A DNA stretch of 64,000 nt, from assembly GCA_001600415.1 (NCBI GenBank), contig BCJX01000004.1, forward strand, positions 1,542,169-1,606,168. Reading direction: 5' to 3'. Below are positions 22,773 through 34,578 of this stretch, one piece after another. The number at the start of each line of letters is the position of its first letter. Within the stretch, counting starts at the first letter, position 1. Both the position numbers and the translations under genes were made by a program. The notes below the pieces were generated by a model that made no database searches, was not told where the DNA came from, and saw only the letters and a program-made list of their open reading frames with translations. Origin of the DNA: Pascua guehoae (taxonomy: Eukaryota; Basidiomycota; Tremellomycetes; Trichosporonales; Trichosporonaceae).

Positions 22773-25700
22773 GGTTGTGGATGGGCGGCTAGCCGGCCAC
22801 GCAGGCTGAGATGCCAGGCGAAGTCGGGTGTGGGTGTTGAGCTGGGGGCAAGCGTAGGCAAGTGGTCAAGCACAAGAGGCGGACGTAGAGCGAGTCCGGA
22901 GTGGGATGGGTAGTGATGGTTGACAGTGACGACCTGGGTGCGTGTTGACAAAGCGGGTGGTCGGTGTGGGTGTGGGTGTGGGTGGGTGTTGTTTTCTCCC
23001 GCCTGTGTGGGATGTGGGTGGAAAATGGGTGACAAGCGGAGCTAGCACGGTGCAGTGCAAGGGTTGGCACAGGTCAAGGAGAAAAGGGAGAGGGTGTTTT
23101 GAGCGAGGATGCAAGGTGGGTGCGTGGTTGGAGGGGGGTGATGGTGTGGGAGAGATGGAGGGTGGATGAGAGTTGGAGAGAGGAGGAGTAAGAGAGAGGT
23201 AGGCTGGCTCTGGGCTCCCGAGGCGGCGGCAGCAGCAGCAGGAGCAGGAGCAGGAGGCAGGAGAGAGCCAGTTTGTGGTGGGTGGTGGTGGTGGGTTACC
23301 ATATCAAGTCAACAAAACGGAACCACACGCCCAGCCAGCCAGAGACCAACCAACCAACCACCTTACCATGACGTGTAAATCAACACGACAACATTTGGCC
23401 ATTTTCATCCTCGGCCCCCCAAAGTATCGGCTACACGGAATGCATGCATGCATGCAGGCATGAATGCACTCGTTGGACGCTCCAATGCATAGTGAATCCA
23501 GTCTCTACATAATGACAAAGTTGCAGCTCGATGCATGCTGAGAATGCGTGCAGATAGCAAATGGCAGCCAGTGAGCAGCGCCGAGGAGATTTGTTGTTGC
23601 TCGAGGACCGGCCTGGGTGGTGGGTGGGTGCGTGGGTGGGTTGGGTGGGGTCAGCCACCGCCCGCCCGTCTGTCTGTCTGTCCGTCTGCAATAACAAAAG
23701 TACGCAGTCCTCGGGTCTAGGGATTCAGAGCAGCAGAGCACGAGCAAGCACGAGGATGAGGAAGGGGGGAGGAGAAGAGGGTGTCAAGGGCCCAAGGGGC
23801 TGGGCCCAGGGGCCATTCCAAAGGGGTTGGAGAGCGGATGCAAGTCGAGTCTGCACTCTTAGTTTACCCAGTCAAATGAGATTCCACAGAGCGAAAAAAG
23901 GGGATCTGTGCCACTGCGGGATTGAAAAAACAAACCACCGACCGACCGAGACTGACTTTATCACTTCTCTGTGCACAAATAAACAACAACAAATAAAATC
24001 AGTCCACCTCCCACGGGATCAACGAAAAAATAAAAATAACACCTAATGAATTTGTGGAGTCCCCGCAGTCAGTTTCCGCGTGGGTTTACGTCATTTGTGT
24101 ATTTTTCCCCCGAGCTTGGCCGTGGGCTTGGCCGTTTGTTGAAAAGCCAAAATTCACCTTGGCACGCCTGCACGCCTGCCGGGTGCCAGGCACGTGGATC
24201 CTCACACCCAGCCAGCAGCGCGCACCTGGCCCAGCTGGCCACCTGGGCAGCTGGCTAGCTGGACTGCATGCGCGCATGCAGAACGACAATCAATGTTGGT
24301 AGTCTGCAGTCTGCAGTCTGCAATCTGCAGCCTACAGTCCGTGCAATTGTGCAAGCTACAAGAGGACATGCGTATCACCCGCCGGCAGATCCACAGCCCT
24401 TGGACGAACAAAAAAAAAATGTCAGCCATGGACTGCAGCATTCCCCCTCAACACCCACCACGGCCTTAATGCCGGCCAGAGGCTGGGAGCCACCTGCGCC
24501 AGGATCCGCCAGCATACCCACGCCACCAGGGCGTCCTCCGCCTCGGACCTGTGCAAACTGTGGACAGGACATGTCCACCTCGGCCTCTGCTTGGCAGCCA
24601 CAGTCGCACTCTGCGAATAAACGCATTTTGCGCACCGAGGTCCTACAGTACGGGAGGCAATGTCGGACAACTGATAAAAGGCCGTCTTCTGAAACTATGT
24701 CCCAACCGACGCGACATGTCGGCCGCCACAGTGGCACCCCTGTGCCTCGGTGTGCCATTACTCCACTGTGGAGCCCATTGATTCTCTGGTCCTCTGGTCT
24801 CTGGTCCTGGTCCTGGTCCTGGTCCTCTGATACTCGGTCCCTCGGACCTGCTGCCGCGAAGCCGATACGAAGCTGAGGTGAGCCGAGGTGAGTCAGGGTC
24901 CAGCTCATGTCATGTCAGGAAACTGCTCACTACTCGCGTGCTCGACTGCCCCGTTTTTGCACCTCGCAACTGGAAGACGGTACATGCTCACCCCAGTCCC
25001 CGTCCACCAGCCAGAGCCAGAGCTGGACATGCATCCCCCAGACTCGTCTCCGCTCCACGCAATGTGGCAGCGTACGCGCGAGCCCAAAGCGGCAGATCTG
25101 AATCTGTCCGAGCCAATGAAGAATCCAGCGGCGCGCCGATGACGAGGTCGTCGTTCCCGCCAGGCCCGAGGGACAGCCGGACCTGGGCGCGTCATGCCAG
25201 GTGGCCATGTGGCAACCCCGCTCTGCGGACGCGTAACCGCGTAACTTCGGTTTTCATTTGGCGGACGCCTGGTGCCTGCTTGCGCTTGTCGGTGACACAA
25301 TCTGCGTAAGCGCTCTCGACCAGGTTGAGTAGTGGTTGGATCGCGTCGCATGCGAAAGTTGAGGGGAGTTCGTGGCGATGCCATGGCCGAGAGTGCGGGT
25401 ACGCCAAGATCTCCGGTCAGCACCGAGCCGCCAAACAGAATGTTCATGGCGTGTTGGAACGAAGTGTAGGGGTTGCCGGTACGGAGGAGGCGCTCTGTCA
25501 CGGAGAATACTGGCACTACAAGCGCAATCCATCTACCCAAAAGCTAAATGCCATCGCGAGGGCAACTCGGTTCGCTTCGCTGGGAACGCTGAGCGCCATT
25601 ACAAACACCAGCCGGCGTGCAGATCACCTGCCAGATCACCGAGACAGTAACCAGATGACACCTGTCGATACCCCCTGGCGTGGCACAAAGATCATCATTA

Positions 25701-26685
25701 TCGACCGGCAACAACCGGGCTGGCAATAGATCCCACATGACCGAGCCGCCCAACGCCAGAGCGCAAGTCTGGAAGGAGGCGTTGCGCACCGCCAAGGTCG
25801 GCTTCCACCGAGGTGAAAACAAGGCCAGACTGCATTTCCTGGCAGGTCGGTTCACCCCTGGTCCACTGAGGCCAGCAGCAACGATCAGCAGCAGCCAGAG
25901 CAGGACGCGCGGGACACGCGTCGTACTGTTCTTTGGCAACACGGGTCGAGGTTTCTCACATATCGCGAAAGATCAAAATGATCAACACCAGACACACCAT
26001 GCCATCACAGACGCAGCGAGGCGGAGAGACACCCGCCCATGTCGCCATGTCCCGCTATCAAGATCTCGGGTGAACACCGAGCCATCACCGATATGGCGAG
26101 TTGTACTCCCCCACAAGGACAATCAATCAGCCGCTCAGCTTGCCAATCCTGCCAATCGGGGGGCCATTGCCGGAGAGTCGCGAGGCACATTGCGCCGGGC
26201 TGATCGCCAGCTGCACCAGGCATGACCCACTTGGCCACTTGGCCACTGACCCAATCTCATCTGGTGTGGGGATCATGCGCTATGCCAAGCAAACGGAAAC
26301 TAACCCCCCCCATCCCTCAGAGCTCAGATCCACTTGCATGCAACACGCGAACCCCCCCCCGGATGCCACATACCACATGCCACACTTTGATGCCAGCGAC
26401 ACCCCCCCCNNNNNNNNNNNNNNNNNNNNNNNNNNNNNNNNNNNNNNNNNNNNNNNNNNNNNNNNNNNNNNNNNNNNNNNNNNNNNNNNNNNNNNNNNNN
26501 NNNNNNNNNTGACAAGCGGGTGAATGCGACCGACCAGAGGGAGCTGAGCATCAGCACAAGAGATTGTTAAACGACAAGGTGACCTCGCACTCTCACCCCC
26601 GTCCACGGCCCATCAGTGTCAACCATCCCGCTGGGCGACCCCACCTCAGCTGCGAAGGGCCACCAGCAACCAAGTGCGGTTGGTC
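22773..26685. other. 3.9 kb gene-poor region with an assembly gap
   Basis: Upstream region of the forkhead gene and beyond. GT-rich simple sequence (22960-22992, 23270-23300), repeated TGCATGCATGCA near 23441 and TGGTCC repeats near 24790-24830. ORFs on the minus strand at 24905-25540 and 25544-25942 have patches that look hydrophobic but match no family I know and are in different frames. I cannot support a gene here. Confidence 0.45.
26410..26509. other. Assembly gap (100 N) after a C tract
   Basis: Exactly 100 N directly following an 8-C run at 26402-26409. Confidence 0.97.
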
Positions 26686-26776
26686 GCCCGTTTATATCAG
26701 TCGGTAGATAGTTTGACTCTTACTACCATGCGTGTAAGCAATCAAAATGTCATGGGTTCGAGCCCCATAATGGGCT
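26686..26776 (+). tRNA. tRNA-Lys (CTT), intron-containing
   Basis: Acceptor GCCCGTT/AATGGGC, D stem TATC/GATA, anticodon stem TTTGA/TCAAA, loop starting CTCTTA (anticodon CTT), T arm ATGGG-TTCGAGC-CCCAT. Intron of about 17 nt after position 37. Confidence 0.92.
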
Positions 26777-27331
26777 TCTCTTTTGGCTCCGAGTTGTCCA
26801 ATTGCACAGCTGCACAGCTGCACAGGCTGCATCAGACACTGCTTGCTGTGTGGAGGCGGACATGTCAATCTGCACAGCCTGCGGCGTGCATGCGGCCAGC
26901 GCGGGTCCTGAAATATTCATCAACTCGCCGTCCACAAGGTGGACTGTAAGGTGTTACCCGACGTCGTACGGTGGAACCGAAGCAGTGGAAGCGGTAACAC
27001 AGGAGCCAAGGGGCCCAAAGTGGCGCTGGCACTGCTCATACCAGCGTACTGGGGGCTTGGGACGTCGAAAGTGGCAGCGACGGACGGGAGAGCACCGGCG
27101 GCTAGACCGGAGAACGACCGGGTTGAACTCTTTCCCAACGCGATGACTGTTTCCGAGTCGGACGAGACCACCACCCTACAGACCCCGCCCCCTTCCTACC
27201 AGCTGCTCCACCCAGCCATTGAGCCCCACCCCTCGCCTGCCCCCACCCCTCGCCTGCCACCACCCCTCGCCTGCCCCCACCCCTCGCCTGCCACCACCCC
27301 TCGCCTGCCACCTCTCTGCACAGGATACATC
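26777..27331. other. Spacer downstream of tRNA-Lys
   Basis: 555 bp with no gene; it ends in the 17-bp minisatellite described separately. Confidence 0.5.
27229..27312. repeat. 17-bp minisatellite, five copies
   Basis: The word tcgcctgcc recurs at 27233, 27250, 27267, 27284 and 27301, an exact 17 bp period. Two unit variants (ending ccccac or accac) alternate. It sits 20 bp past the stop codon of the small acidic protein gene, in its 3' flank. Confidence 0.9.
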
Positions 27332-27748
27332 CTAATCCCTCGGCCCGCTCAAGCTCCCCTCATCATCCTCGTCGCTCCCCTCGTCCTCGTCGTCGCCCTC
27401 GCTGCCGTCGCTCCCGCTCCCGCTCCCGCTCCACTCGCTCGCCGTGTCCGACTCGGTGTCAAAGTTGAGGCTGAGGCTCGGCGACGGTGTGGGCGTGTAC
27501 GTCGTGCCGCACAGGGACCGCGACCTGGTCGCTTTCATCGCCGATGCGGATCCCGAGGCCGAGGGGTATGTGGGGGTAAAGGTGAAGCGCCGGTCGCGGT
27601 CGGGGGGCGGCGAGAGCGTGATTGTCACTGGTGAGGAGCGGGGGGCGGCGCGTGCCTGTCGACGGTAGGCGCGGAGGCAGATGGGGCATGTGCATGGTAT
27701 GTCTGGTGCGAGGGTGTTCATGGTCGACATGGTCGCGTCGCCGGTCAT
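27332..27748 (-). CDS. Small acidic-tailed protein with a CTCPICLRAYRR cluster, unknown function
   Basis: Single-exon ORF of 138 residues starting at ATG 27748. A cysteine cluster near residues 18-24 (CTCPIC) is followed by a basic stretch, Ser/Pro/Thr-rich middle, then a tail of Ser, Asp and Glu (residues about 105-138). Three cysteines are too few for a RING or classical zinc finger alone. The reading frame stays open upstream, but a TATA box at 27805-27812 sits 57 bp before this ATG and argues for this start. No family recognised. It lies 800 bp from the BTB-like array and on the same strand. Base composition fits coding sequence of this genome. Confidence 0.5.
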   Translation of the reverse strand: MTGDATMSTMNTLAPDIPCTCPICLRAYRRQARAAPRSSPVTITLSPPPDRDRRFTFTPTYPSASGSASAMKATRSRSLCGTTYTPTPSPSLSLNFDTESDTASEWSGSGSGSDGSEGDDEDEGSDEDDEGSLSGPRD

Positions 27749-28549
27749 GGCGGTGGGTGGTGAGTAAGAGGCGGGACGCAGGACGTGCGGCTGGACGCGG
27801 GGTGTATATATACTGCACCATGCGCGACTTGTGATGGCTATGGGGGACGTGGTGACGTGTAGTGATTTGAACGCAGTGTGGGATCGGTGGGATCGGTGTG
27901 ACGCGGCGGCATGCGACGCCGCGACGGCAGAGGCACTGGACGCGCCGACTAGCGAGTGGCGATGATGATGCAACCGAACTGTCTCTGAGCGTGCGTGGCG
28001 TGAGTATGTAGGCGAGGAAAATGGAGGAAGGTTTCGCGAGATCGCGACATGCATGACAGAGTACACGAGTTGATGTACCACATGGAGGGTGAAGGTGCTA
28101 GAAGACATGGGACCGTTGACAATGGCGTGGAGAGGTTCGTAAAGAGAACAGGAGAGACTGTGCAGGGTACAAGAGTAGTCTGGGCAGGCATTGATACAGA
28201 GTACGGGGTCGGGATCGGGGTCGAATTCGGGTTTGCGTGTCGGTTCGTGGAGAGTGGAGTACTGACTCTGTGAGACAGGGGGTAATGGAAAGAATCGGCC
28301 TGCTGTCAGCTGCTGTATTCAACCGACGACCCACAGCTCACAGTGGACGTGCTGGCCGGGAGCAGTACCTAGCCCTCTGGATGAAGAGGAGCATGTCGTC
28401 TGATGTCAGCTGGCGACCACGAGGGTAGTTGGTAGTTATAGCTCACTGTGACCACTTTACAAAGCACTGTCCGAGTATACCTGCTGGCCGGCAGCAGTAC
28501 TGCGGACGATGAAGAACATGCCGTCTGATGTCAGCTCATGTACAACCCT
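27749..28549. other. Spacer between small gene and BTB-like array, with imperfect direct repeat
   Basis: No gene seen apart from the TATA box. 28351-28411 and 28482-28536 are imperfect direct copies: both carry gctggccgg-agcagtac ... gatgaagaa/gga-catg-cgtctgatgtcagct. The second copy ends 14 bp before the stop codon of BTB-like gene 1. Confidence 0.6.
27805..27812 (-). promoter_or_regulatory. TATA box of the small acidic-protein gene
   Basis: Perfect TATATATA on the minus strand, 57 bp upstream of the proposed ATG at 27748. Confidence 0.6.
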
Positions 28550-29852
28550 TCAGACCAGCTGCTCACTCTGGTCACGCCCGATGGCACACTCATTGACCTC
28601 ACTCCAGAGGCCGTCGCCACTTCCAAAGACGGCAATGAAGACGAGGGCGCGGTACGCATTGATGCTCATCATCCTGATATCGTCCTCGTCGAGCGTAAGA
28701 GGGTTCAGAATGTCGCGCCACCACCCGGCGCGGATGTGGACGACGAGCCAGTGCCACACCTCTGCTGCTCGGAGCTGGGCCGCGAGGCCGACGAGGCCGA
28801 CCACCTGGGCGCGCGATGGGAACTGGCCTAGTGCAGAAACCAGGTGCACTGCGTTCTGGTACAGGTAACCCGCGAGCGCTAGGTGGAGTTCGTGACGTGC
28901 ACCAAGGCGACCCAGGAGGCGATGAACACCAAGACACTGTGCGAGGTCGAGTACCATGTCGTTTGCCGGCGCGGTGAGGAAGCGGAGGAAGGCGTGTACG
29001 TCGTGTGCCGTTTCGTCCAGGTAGACACACCCAGACGTGCCTCCTAGCTTGCGGGATGCTTCGGGCTGGCCCAGCTGCAAAAATGCCTCGCTGGGGGTTA
29101 GTGAGCTCTGCGGGGCTTCCAGGAGCTCACCACACGTTGCGCAGCACAGCGCTCTTGACGCGGAACCCGATGTGCTTCCCGTCCTCCTCAGGACACACAA
29201 GCACGGTATCGCCCCACTTTTTGAACTCGGGGTGCATCTTGATGTCGTCGTCTTCCTCCTCGGGCGGGGTGACAAACAGGCGAACGGCGGGGGTACGTGG
29301 CGTCAACGCCGAGCCGGATGTCGGAGTGCAGAAATCGCCTGTACCAGTCGCGTTCCTGTGACCCGTCGAGGGTGTTGCCGTGGGGAGAGTGCCAATTAGT
29401 CCGACTCTGTCGATCGGCGGACGTGCAAGGTGTGGAGGGCGGGGGAACATGCCCAGTGCAACGTGTGGGGGTCGGAGGAACCTGGCCCCAGGTTGGGCTC
29501 GCACACGAGCGGCCAGCGCAGGGGGTAGACGGGGTTGCGGGTAGAGGCTGCCATGGTGTGGGTCGGGGTGTAGCTTGCCATGGGAGTGTGGAGCGTACCC
29601 CTGTGGTGGAGGGCGAGTCGGGTTTCCAAACAGCGGATGGCGGGGTGGTGTCGACGGAGCACCGTTGGCCCCAGCCAGCAGGCTCGGGATGCCCCCGCGG
29701 CCCCGGGGCGGAAAGAGTGACGGAGAGCCCGAGAGCGCGGCCGAGTAGCGGGGGATCTTGACCTTGAGTTTGGGTTTCTTGGGAGGTGGGTGGTGCGCAA
29801 ACGACATCTCGTGGGCGAGCGGGGAAGGAATCTGGGGTTGCAGCGGCGACAT
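28550..29852 (-). CDS. BTB/POZ-like protein 1 of tandem array
   Basis: 420 residues from complement(join(28550..29090, 29131..29852)); 40 bp intron, phase 2. Residues 1-200 are Pro/Arg/His-rich and probably disordered. The BTB-like fold then starts with MHPEFKKWGDTVLVCPEE, GFRVKSAVLRNV (intron here), YLDETAHDVHAFLRFL, and a helical C-terminal part with VWHWLVVHIRAGWWRDILNP. BTB folds mediate homodimerisation and often bind cullin-3; whether this one does is unknown. The assignment rests on the order strand-GD-strand-G-FxV-S-LR then HAFLRFL, shared with the neighbours, and not on strong identity to known BTB proteins. Start ATG 29852 is preceded by a (GA)33 repeat. Confidence 0.68.
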
Positions 29853-30008
29853 TATGCACCACCAGCGTAATGACAGGAGTGAGGGAGTGGAGGGATAAGG
29901 AGAGTTAGGCAACAATGTGTGAAGGGGAACGCAGAGTGTGAAGAAAAGAAAGGAGTGACAAAGTCGAAAGGGGAGATAGTGAGAAAGGAAGAGAGTAATG
30001 AAGGAAGG

Positions 30009-30086
<78 letters not shown>

Positions 30087-31080
30087 GGAATAGAAAGGAA
30101 GGAGGGAAGAAAGGAAGGAGACGGGGAAGACGGACAAGCGTGGTTGATTTGTTTCAGTGCCAGCTTCGGCAGCAGTGGCAAAGTGGCACCTTGCCCAACT
30201 TCCCTACCAGGCCACCTTTCGTCGACAACAGTTACGTCGTGTTCCACCCATCCCACAGAATCGCGGCCCCTACGGTAATGATGCTTCACAGATGGGCTGG
30301 TCTGACTCACAGGGCATGATACACATGGTTTGCAAGACCTCATGCTGTCCTAGCGATGACATACCCAACCAGCTGGCCAACACATGATATGCCACCAGGC
30401 TTATACGGTACAGCAGTCCCACAGAACGGCAACGCAGAAGTGTTATCGGAACCACAGCCGCGAGTGCGCGGTCGCATCACCGTTTCATCTCAACATTGAC
30501 GTCAGTCACTCTGAGACAAACGATAGAGATCGATCGTATGTGGCCAGGGTCGAAACGCAGGGTTACGGTGCAGTACAGGGATCTAGGGGAGCGACCTTCG
30601 GTGTGCCGTTGTCGTTAAATGTTGGTACGTACCTTCCGGCCTTGGGCATGCATGTAGATTGGGAAGGCCTTTGTAAGCGGTACGGTTCTATGATGAATTG
30701 CTAAGCAGACATGGAACGGGCGAGCCGCTCATCCAAACAAGAGAGCCAGGTCATCCACAAGAGTGCGATCTGCTTGCCAGTGCACACCGACCTTGGACAG
30801 TTCCACCAGGCCACTGGCCCACTGGCCACCCGTCTCGATCGACGGAAGGGACGGGGCGGACCGGCACGCAGTCCCGCCGTCACTGTCGCCAAGGGTGGTC
30901 TCGTCCAAGGCTTGCACCTTTATCGATACATCCTTTGGACCTGGGCGTGCGCCGCCCAAGGCCAGTTGAGCGGTATCGCTGCATCCACAATACTATAACA
31001 TTATCGCCTTGTCTTAGGTATCTCCATGGCTCCCTCGGTATCTCCCTCGCGACACTGTCTGTTAACTGTTGTTGATATTG
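29853..31080. other. Spacer between BTB-like genes 1 and 2
   Basis: Contains the (GA)33 microsatellite close to gene 1; the rest shows no ORF with a recognisable domain. Confidence 0.5.
30017..30082. repeat. (GA)33 microsatellite upstream of BTB-like gene 1
   Basis: 66 bp of perfect GA, 165 bp upstream of the ATG at 29852; on the gene's sense strand it is a (TC)33 pyrimidine tract. Confidence 0.97.
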
Positions 31081-32322
31081 TCAAGGTTGCGCCCATGGTG
31101 AGTGCTGGCAGTTGGGACAGGCGGTCGTGCGGCTGGCGGCGGCGACTGAGACGTCGCCCTCTGGGAAGTCAGTGCGTCGGTCCCTCTTCCGGAACAGAGG
31201 AGTAAGGTTTGGAGCTGGTGGGATCTGGGGTATCTCGAGGACAGGGTCAAAGGAGGGTTGAGGGTGGCTTTGCTTGGGCTGGCGCTGTCTTTGTACCGTG
31301 CCCCGTGCGCTGCCCCCTCCTTTAAGAGGCCGCACTGGGCGGTTGACATTGTGCGGGATTGCAACTCACCGTCGGAGTAGAGCACACACAGCTCGTCGAG
31401 GTGGCTATACAGAGCGTCGCGCGACGAGACGCTGGCGAGAATGGACAGGATCGAGTGTATGCTCTGGCCGAGCTGGGCGGCGTCGTCGTCGGTGAATTTC
31501 CAGGGGTTTAGCACGTCGTGCCACCAGCCCTCACGGAGGCGGTCGCACACTTCGCTCCAAAGGAAGCCCGAGTGGAGGGCGTGCGCGAGGCGGAGGAGGG
31601 CAAACAGGTCCGCCTTGGACGCCCCGGGGCCGAGACGCTCGACAATGGCGCCGGCGTGCAGCTCGACGTGGAAGTCGAGGACGGCGCGCGGGTACCACCC
31701 GTCGTACTTTTGCGTCAGGCGGTGGATGCCGGCGTACTGTGCGATCGTAGGGTCGAAGGGCGGGGGGAACGCGGGTGTAGGAGCTGGGGGCGGAGGCGAG
31801 GTCGCCGCAGGTCCCGGTCCTTTGGCGCTACCGTTGGAGAGGGCGCTGCCGCACCGGTTCGAGTTGGAGTTGGAGCCTGACGACGCTGGGCGTGAGCTAC
31901 CGCCCCCGCCACCTGCGCCGTTCCCGCCCGAGTTGGGGCGCGAGTTGGGGCGGCTCGGTGCCGAGGGGAGCGGAGGGGGTACGGGCGCCGCCATGCCCAG
32001 ACGGAGGAGGCGGAGGAAGGCGTGCATGTCGTGTACGCTGTCGTCGACGCGGAGGATACGTGGGCACGTCCATTCGGCCTTGTTCATGAGGCTGGCCAGC
32101 GAGGGGCTATGGTATTAGCTCTTCTGTGGGACACGCGGGCAAAACAAGCACCACTCACCCCGCCATTCGCAGCATTGTCCCATTGACACGAAACCCAATC
32201 TGCTCGTCACCGTTGGTGCACACGATCAGCACGTCGCCGTCGGCGGTGAACTCGGGGTGGAGAATGACGGGCGCCGCAGCGCGCGGGACGGGGCCTTGGC
32301 CGGACGAGGTTGGTCGGACCAT
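31081..32322 (-). CDS. BTB/POZ-like protein 2 of tandem array
   Basis: 384 residues from complement(join(31081..31334, 31370..32106, 32159..32322)). Core: ILHPEFTADGDVLIVC, IGFRVNGTMLRMA, then a 52 bp phase-2 intron at the same place as in protein 1, followed by VDDSVHDMHAFLRLL. A 60-residue Gly/Ser/Asn/Pro-rich insert breaks the BTB fold after this strand. The helical part has LREGWWHDVLNPW, very like RAGWWRDILNP of protein 1. The second intron is only 35 bp (phase 1); an alternative acceptor at AAAG 15 bp further would keep the same frame. The last exon ends CPNCQHSPWAQP-stop; a CPNC pair is seen but no partner. Confidence 0.66.
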
Positions 32323-33075
32323 GGTGCTGTGCGAAAGGGTGAGGTGGACGTGATGTTTTGGGGGTGTTTCCGGTCAAAGGAGGAATGAGAAGTGACGAGG
32401 AGGGGGTGGACGTGACCTGTTGGCATGTTGGGTGCTTGTAGTGTCCTTTGCAGGGCGAGCAGTGTTCAGTGTTGACTGCCGCGGTGCACGAAGCACCACA
32501 GTGCTGGATCGTCGGATGTGCAGGGGGAGACGTCAGGAGCGCGTCGAGCGGCGCCAGAGGCCAGAGGCTGATGCTGTGGTCAAGTAAACATTGGACCTCT
32601 GTACTGTATCCCTCCCCGGGCAGTGGGTGGCGTTTGACCGAGTGGAGAGAACAGGCAGCAGGCAGCGTGTCGCATGGGAGCAGATAAGCAGAGGGCAGGA
32701 TATACTGTAGGATACAAACGCGTGCGGTCATAGCGATAGCCCTGGCGGCGGTGGCGGCGGCGGCGCCGTGTGGGGTCCCGGCGCAGCCCGCACCCGCATC
32801 TGCTGACATTCCTCTCATGCCCGTGTTCCAGGTCGGCGTACAGTGTCACAGTCTGGTCACGGCCCTGTAATTGGAGTGGATAGCTGCAGGACGTTTGATG
32901 GCTTGATTTGCTTTCGTCTCCTATCCTGTTGACTAGTCTATGCATGTCGTCAAAGGTAGAAACGGACGTCAGGCGCCTTGATGCGCGCCACTGCAATCGA
33001 GTCTGTGCGTCAGGTGTTGTCCAAGAGACCAAAACTTTGCCTGGCCTTGCACCTCTCTTGCCCTTTGTCCACTCT
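32323..33075. other. Spacer between BTB-like genes 2 and 3
   Basis: 753 bp; (GGC)n-like trinucleotides near 32748-32770. No gene seen. Confidence 0.5.
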
Positions 33076-34027
33076 CTATTGTTGTCGCTTGTATCCCATC
33101 TGCCACTCACCAGCAGTATATGTGACTCTCAACGCCCCAATGCCGCTCTCTCCCGAGCTATTCTTTACGGCCTCGAGAGCGAGAAGCACGTCATAAGCGT
33201 CCCCCAAGGCCTGGCGCTGGTCCCGGTCTATCCTCCAGGGGTTGGTGTACGGCGCCCACGTCCCAGCGTATCGCAGTGCCGTCTCCCAGATGCGATTGGA
33301 GCGACAAATGTGTGCGAGGCGCAGGTAAGAACACACGGCGAGTGCCTGCGCTGCGCCAGATCCCGCCCCACCTCCGTTAGATCCAGCACCGGCGCCCCGG
33401 GCGTGAGAGAGAGGCGAGACGAGGTCGAATGCGCGCTCCTCGATGCGGTGCACGAGCACTGCGCGGAGGTACGACCGGACCTCGTACTTTTCGTACAGTC
33501 GCAGGAGAGCGAGGTACGCGTCGACGGTGGGTGGGGGCCGGGGGCTGCGGGGTGTGCCGATCCATCCAAAGACGAGGGCATAGAGGAGGAGCTCGATCTC
33601 GCGCACGCCCTCGCTGACGGCGATCATGGGCAGGTGCTGCGAGGCCGGGACGCGCGAGAGGGCCGAGGCGAACGTCGCGCTGGCGTCAGCTCTGAATGTC
33701 CGCTCCGACTCTGTCAAGATACCACTCTCAGTATCTCATGCTACTACCGATGATCCCACACCCAAACCCTACCCCAACCCCAACGCACCTCACCGTGCTC
33801 AGCGCACTAGAGTCCACAAGGAAACCGGTCTTGACCCCGTCCTCAGTCACGAGCACGACCATGTCGCCTTCCTTGCCAAAGTCGGGATGGAGCGAGATGC
33901 CCCATGCTGCAAAGTCGGCGTTGCGATCGTGAGGAGCTGCGACCGGGGCGGGCGACGCTGGAAGTGGCTTGTTCTCGGTCAGCATTGGTGTGGGGAGGCT
34001 TAGCAGGGCAAGTTGTCCAGCAAGCAT
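33076..34027 (-). CDS. BTB/POZ-like protein 3 of tandem array
   Basis: 284 residues from complement(join(33076..33691, 33789..34027)), 97 bp intron. Core: ISLHPDFGKEGDMVVLV, TGFLVDSSALSTV, then exon 2 with RADASATFASALSRV. The first AG choices near 33708-33712 break the frame or the phase; the acceptor at 33692 (ttgac branch, attcag) restores the phase-2 intron seen in the other four genes and was chosen for that reason. The HAFLRFL strand is weaker here (REIELLLYALVFGW). C-terminal half: TVDAYLALLRLYEKYEV, ICRSNRIWETALRYAG, YTNPWRID. ATG 34027 gives the longest product; ATG 33985 (MLTENKP) is an equally good start. Confidence 0.58.
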
Positions 34028-34578
34028 GTGCCCACAGTAGCTGAACTCGAGGTCGAGGTTGAGCCTCGCATGATGACAAGCTGGGCGGGACCGAGCGCGA
34101 TCAGGGGGATGAAGCAGATGTGCAGACGGATAAGAGCTAATAAGAACAGGGGATTGGAAGAGAAGCCAAGGACAGTGGGCTCGTGTGTAACATGGGCACG
34201 GCAATAAACACGCCAAGTGTGGCGCCCCGCCGCGGTGGTCCCGGCCCGATCCCAGATGCCGAAGTGGAGGCCTTCAACCACCACACACCCACCACCACCA
34301 CAAACTGCATGGGTGTGATGGCGAGGAATATGAAATGCTAAGCATGAACGAAAGGCATGGCATACAATGCAGTGGGGAATGGTGCTTCATAAACGGCATG
34401 GGTATGAGGCAAAGACACGTTTTCTTCTTCTTCTTCGGACTACTGGAGCAAATACTCAAGGAGACTGCGTCAAAACTAGTTATGGCACACAAACGAGTCA
34501 ACTGGACACAGAAGAAGAGTGGTAGGCGACGGTAGTGGGAGCTACAAGAGAGGGATTGTGTAGGCTTTGATGGCGTCC
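34028..34578. other. Spacer between BTB-like genes 3 and 4
   Basis: 551 bp, no gene seen. Confidence 0.5.

Noticed and set aside
24905..25942. Two neighbouring minus-strand ORFs with hydrophobic patches, possibly a membrane-protein relic
   Set aside because: I could not join them by credible splice sites or match any transporter motif.
27229..27312. Possible CRISPR-like array (regular 17-bp repeats)
   Set aside because: The repeats are contiguous without unique spacers and the genome is eukaryotic; it is a minisatellite.
27749..28108. Upstream in-frame extension of the small acidic protein (120 extra codons)
   Set aside because: The extension covers the TATA box and is His/Ser-rich with no domain; the downstream ATG fits promoter spacing better.
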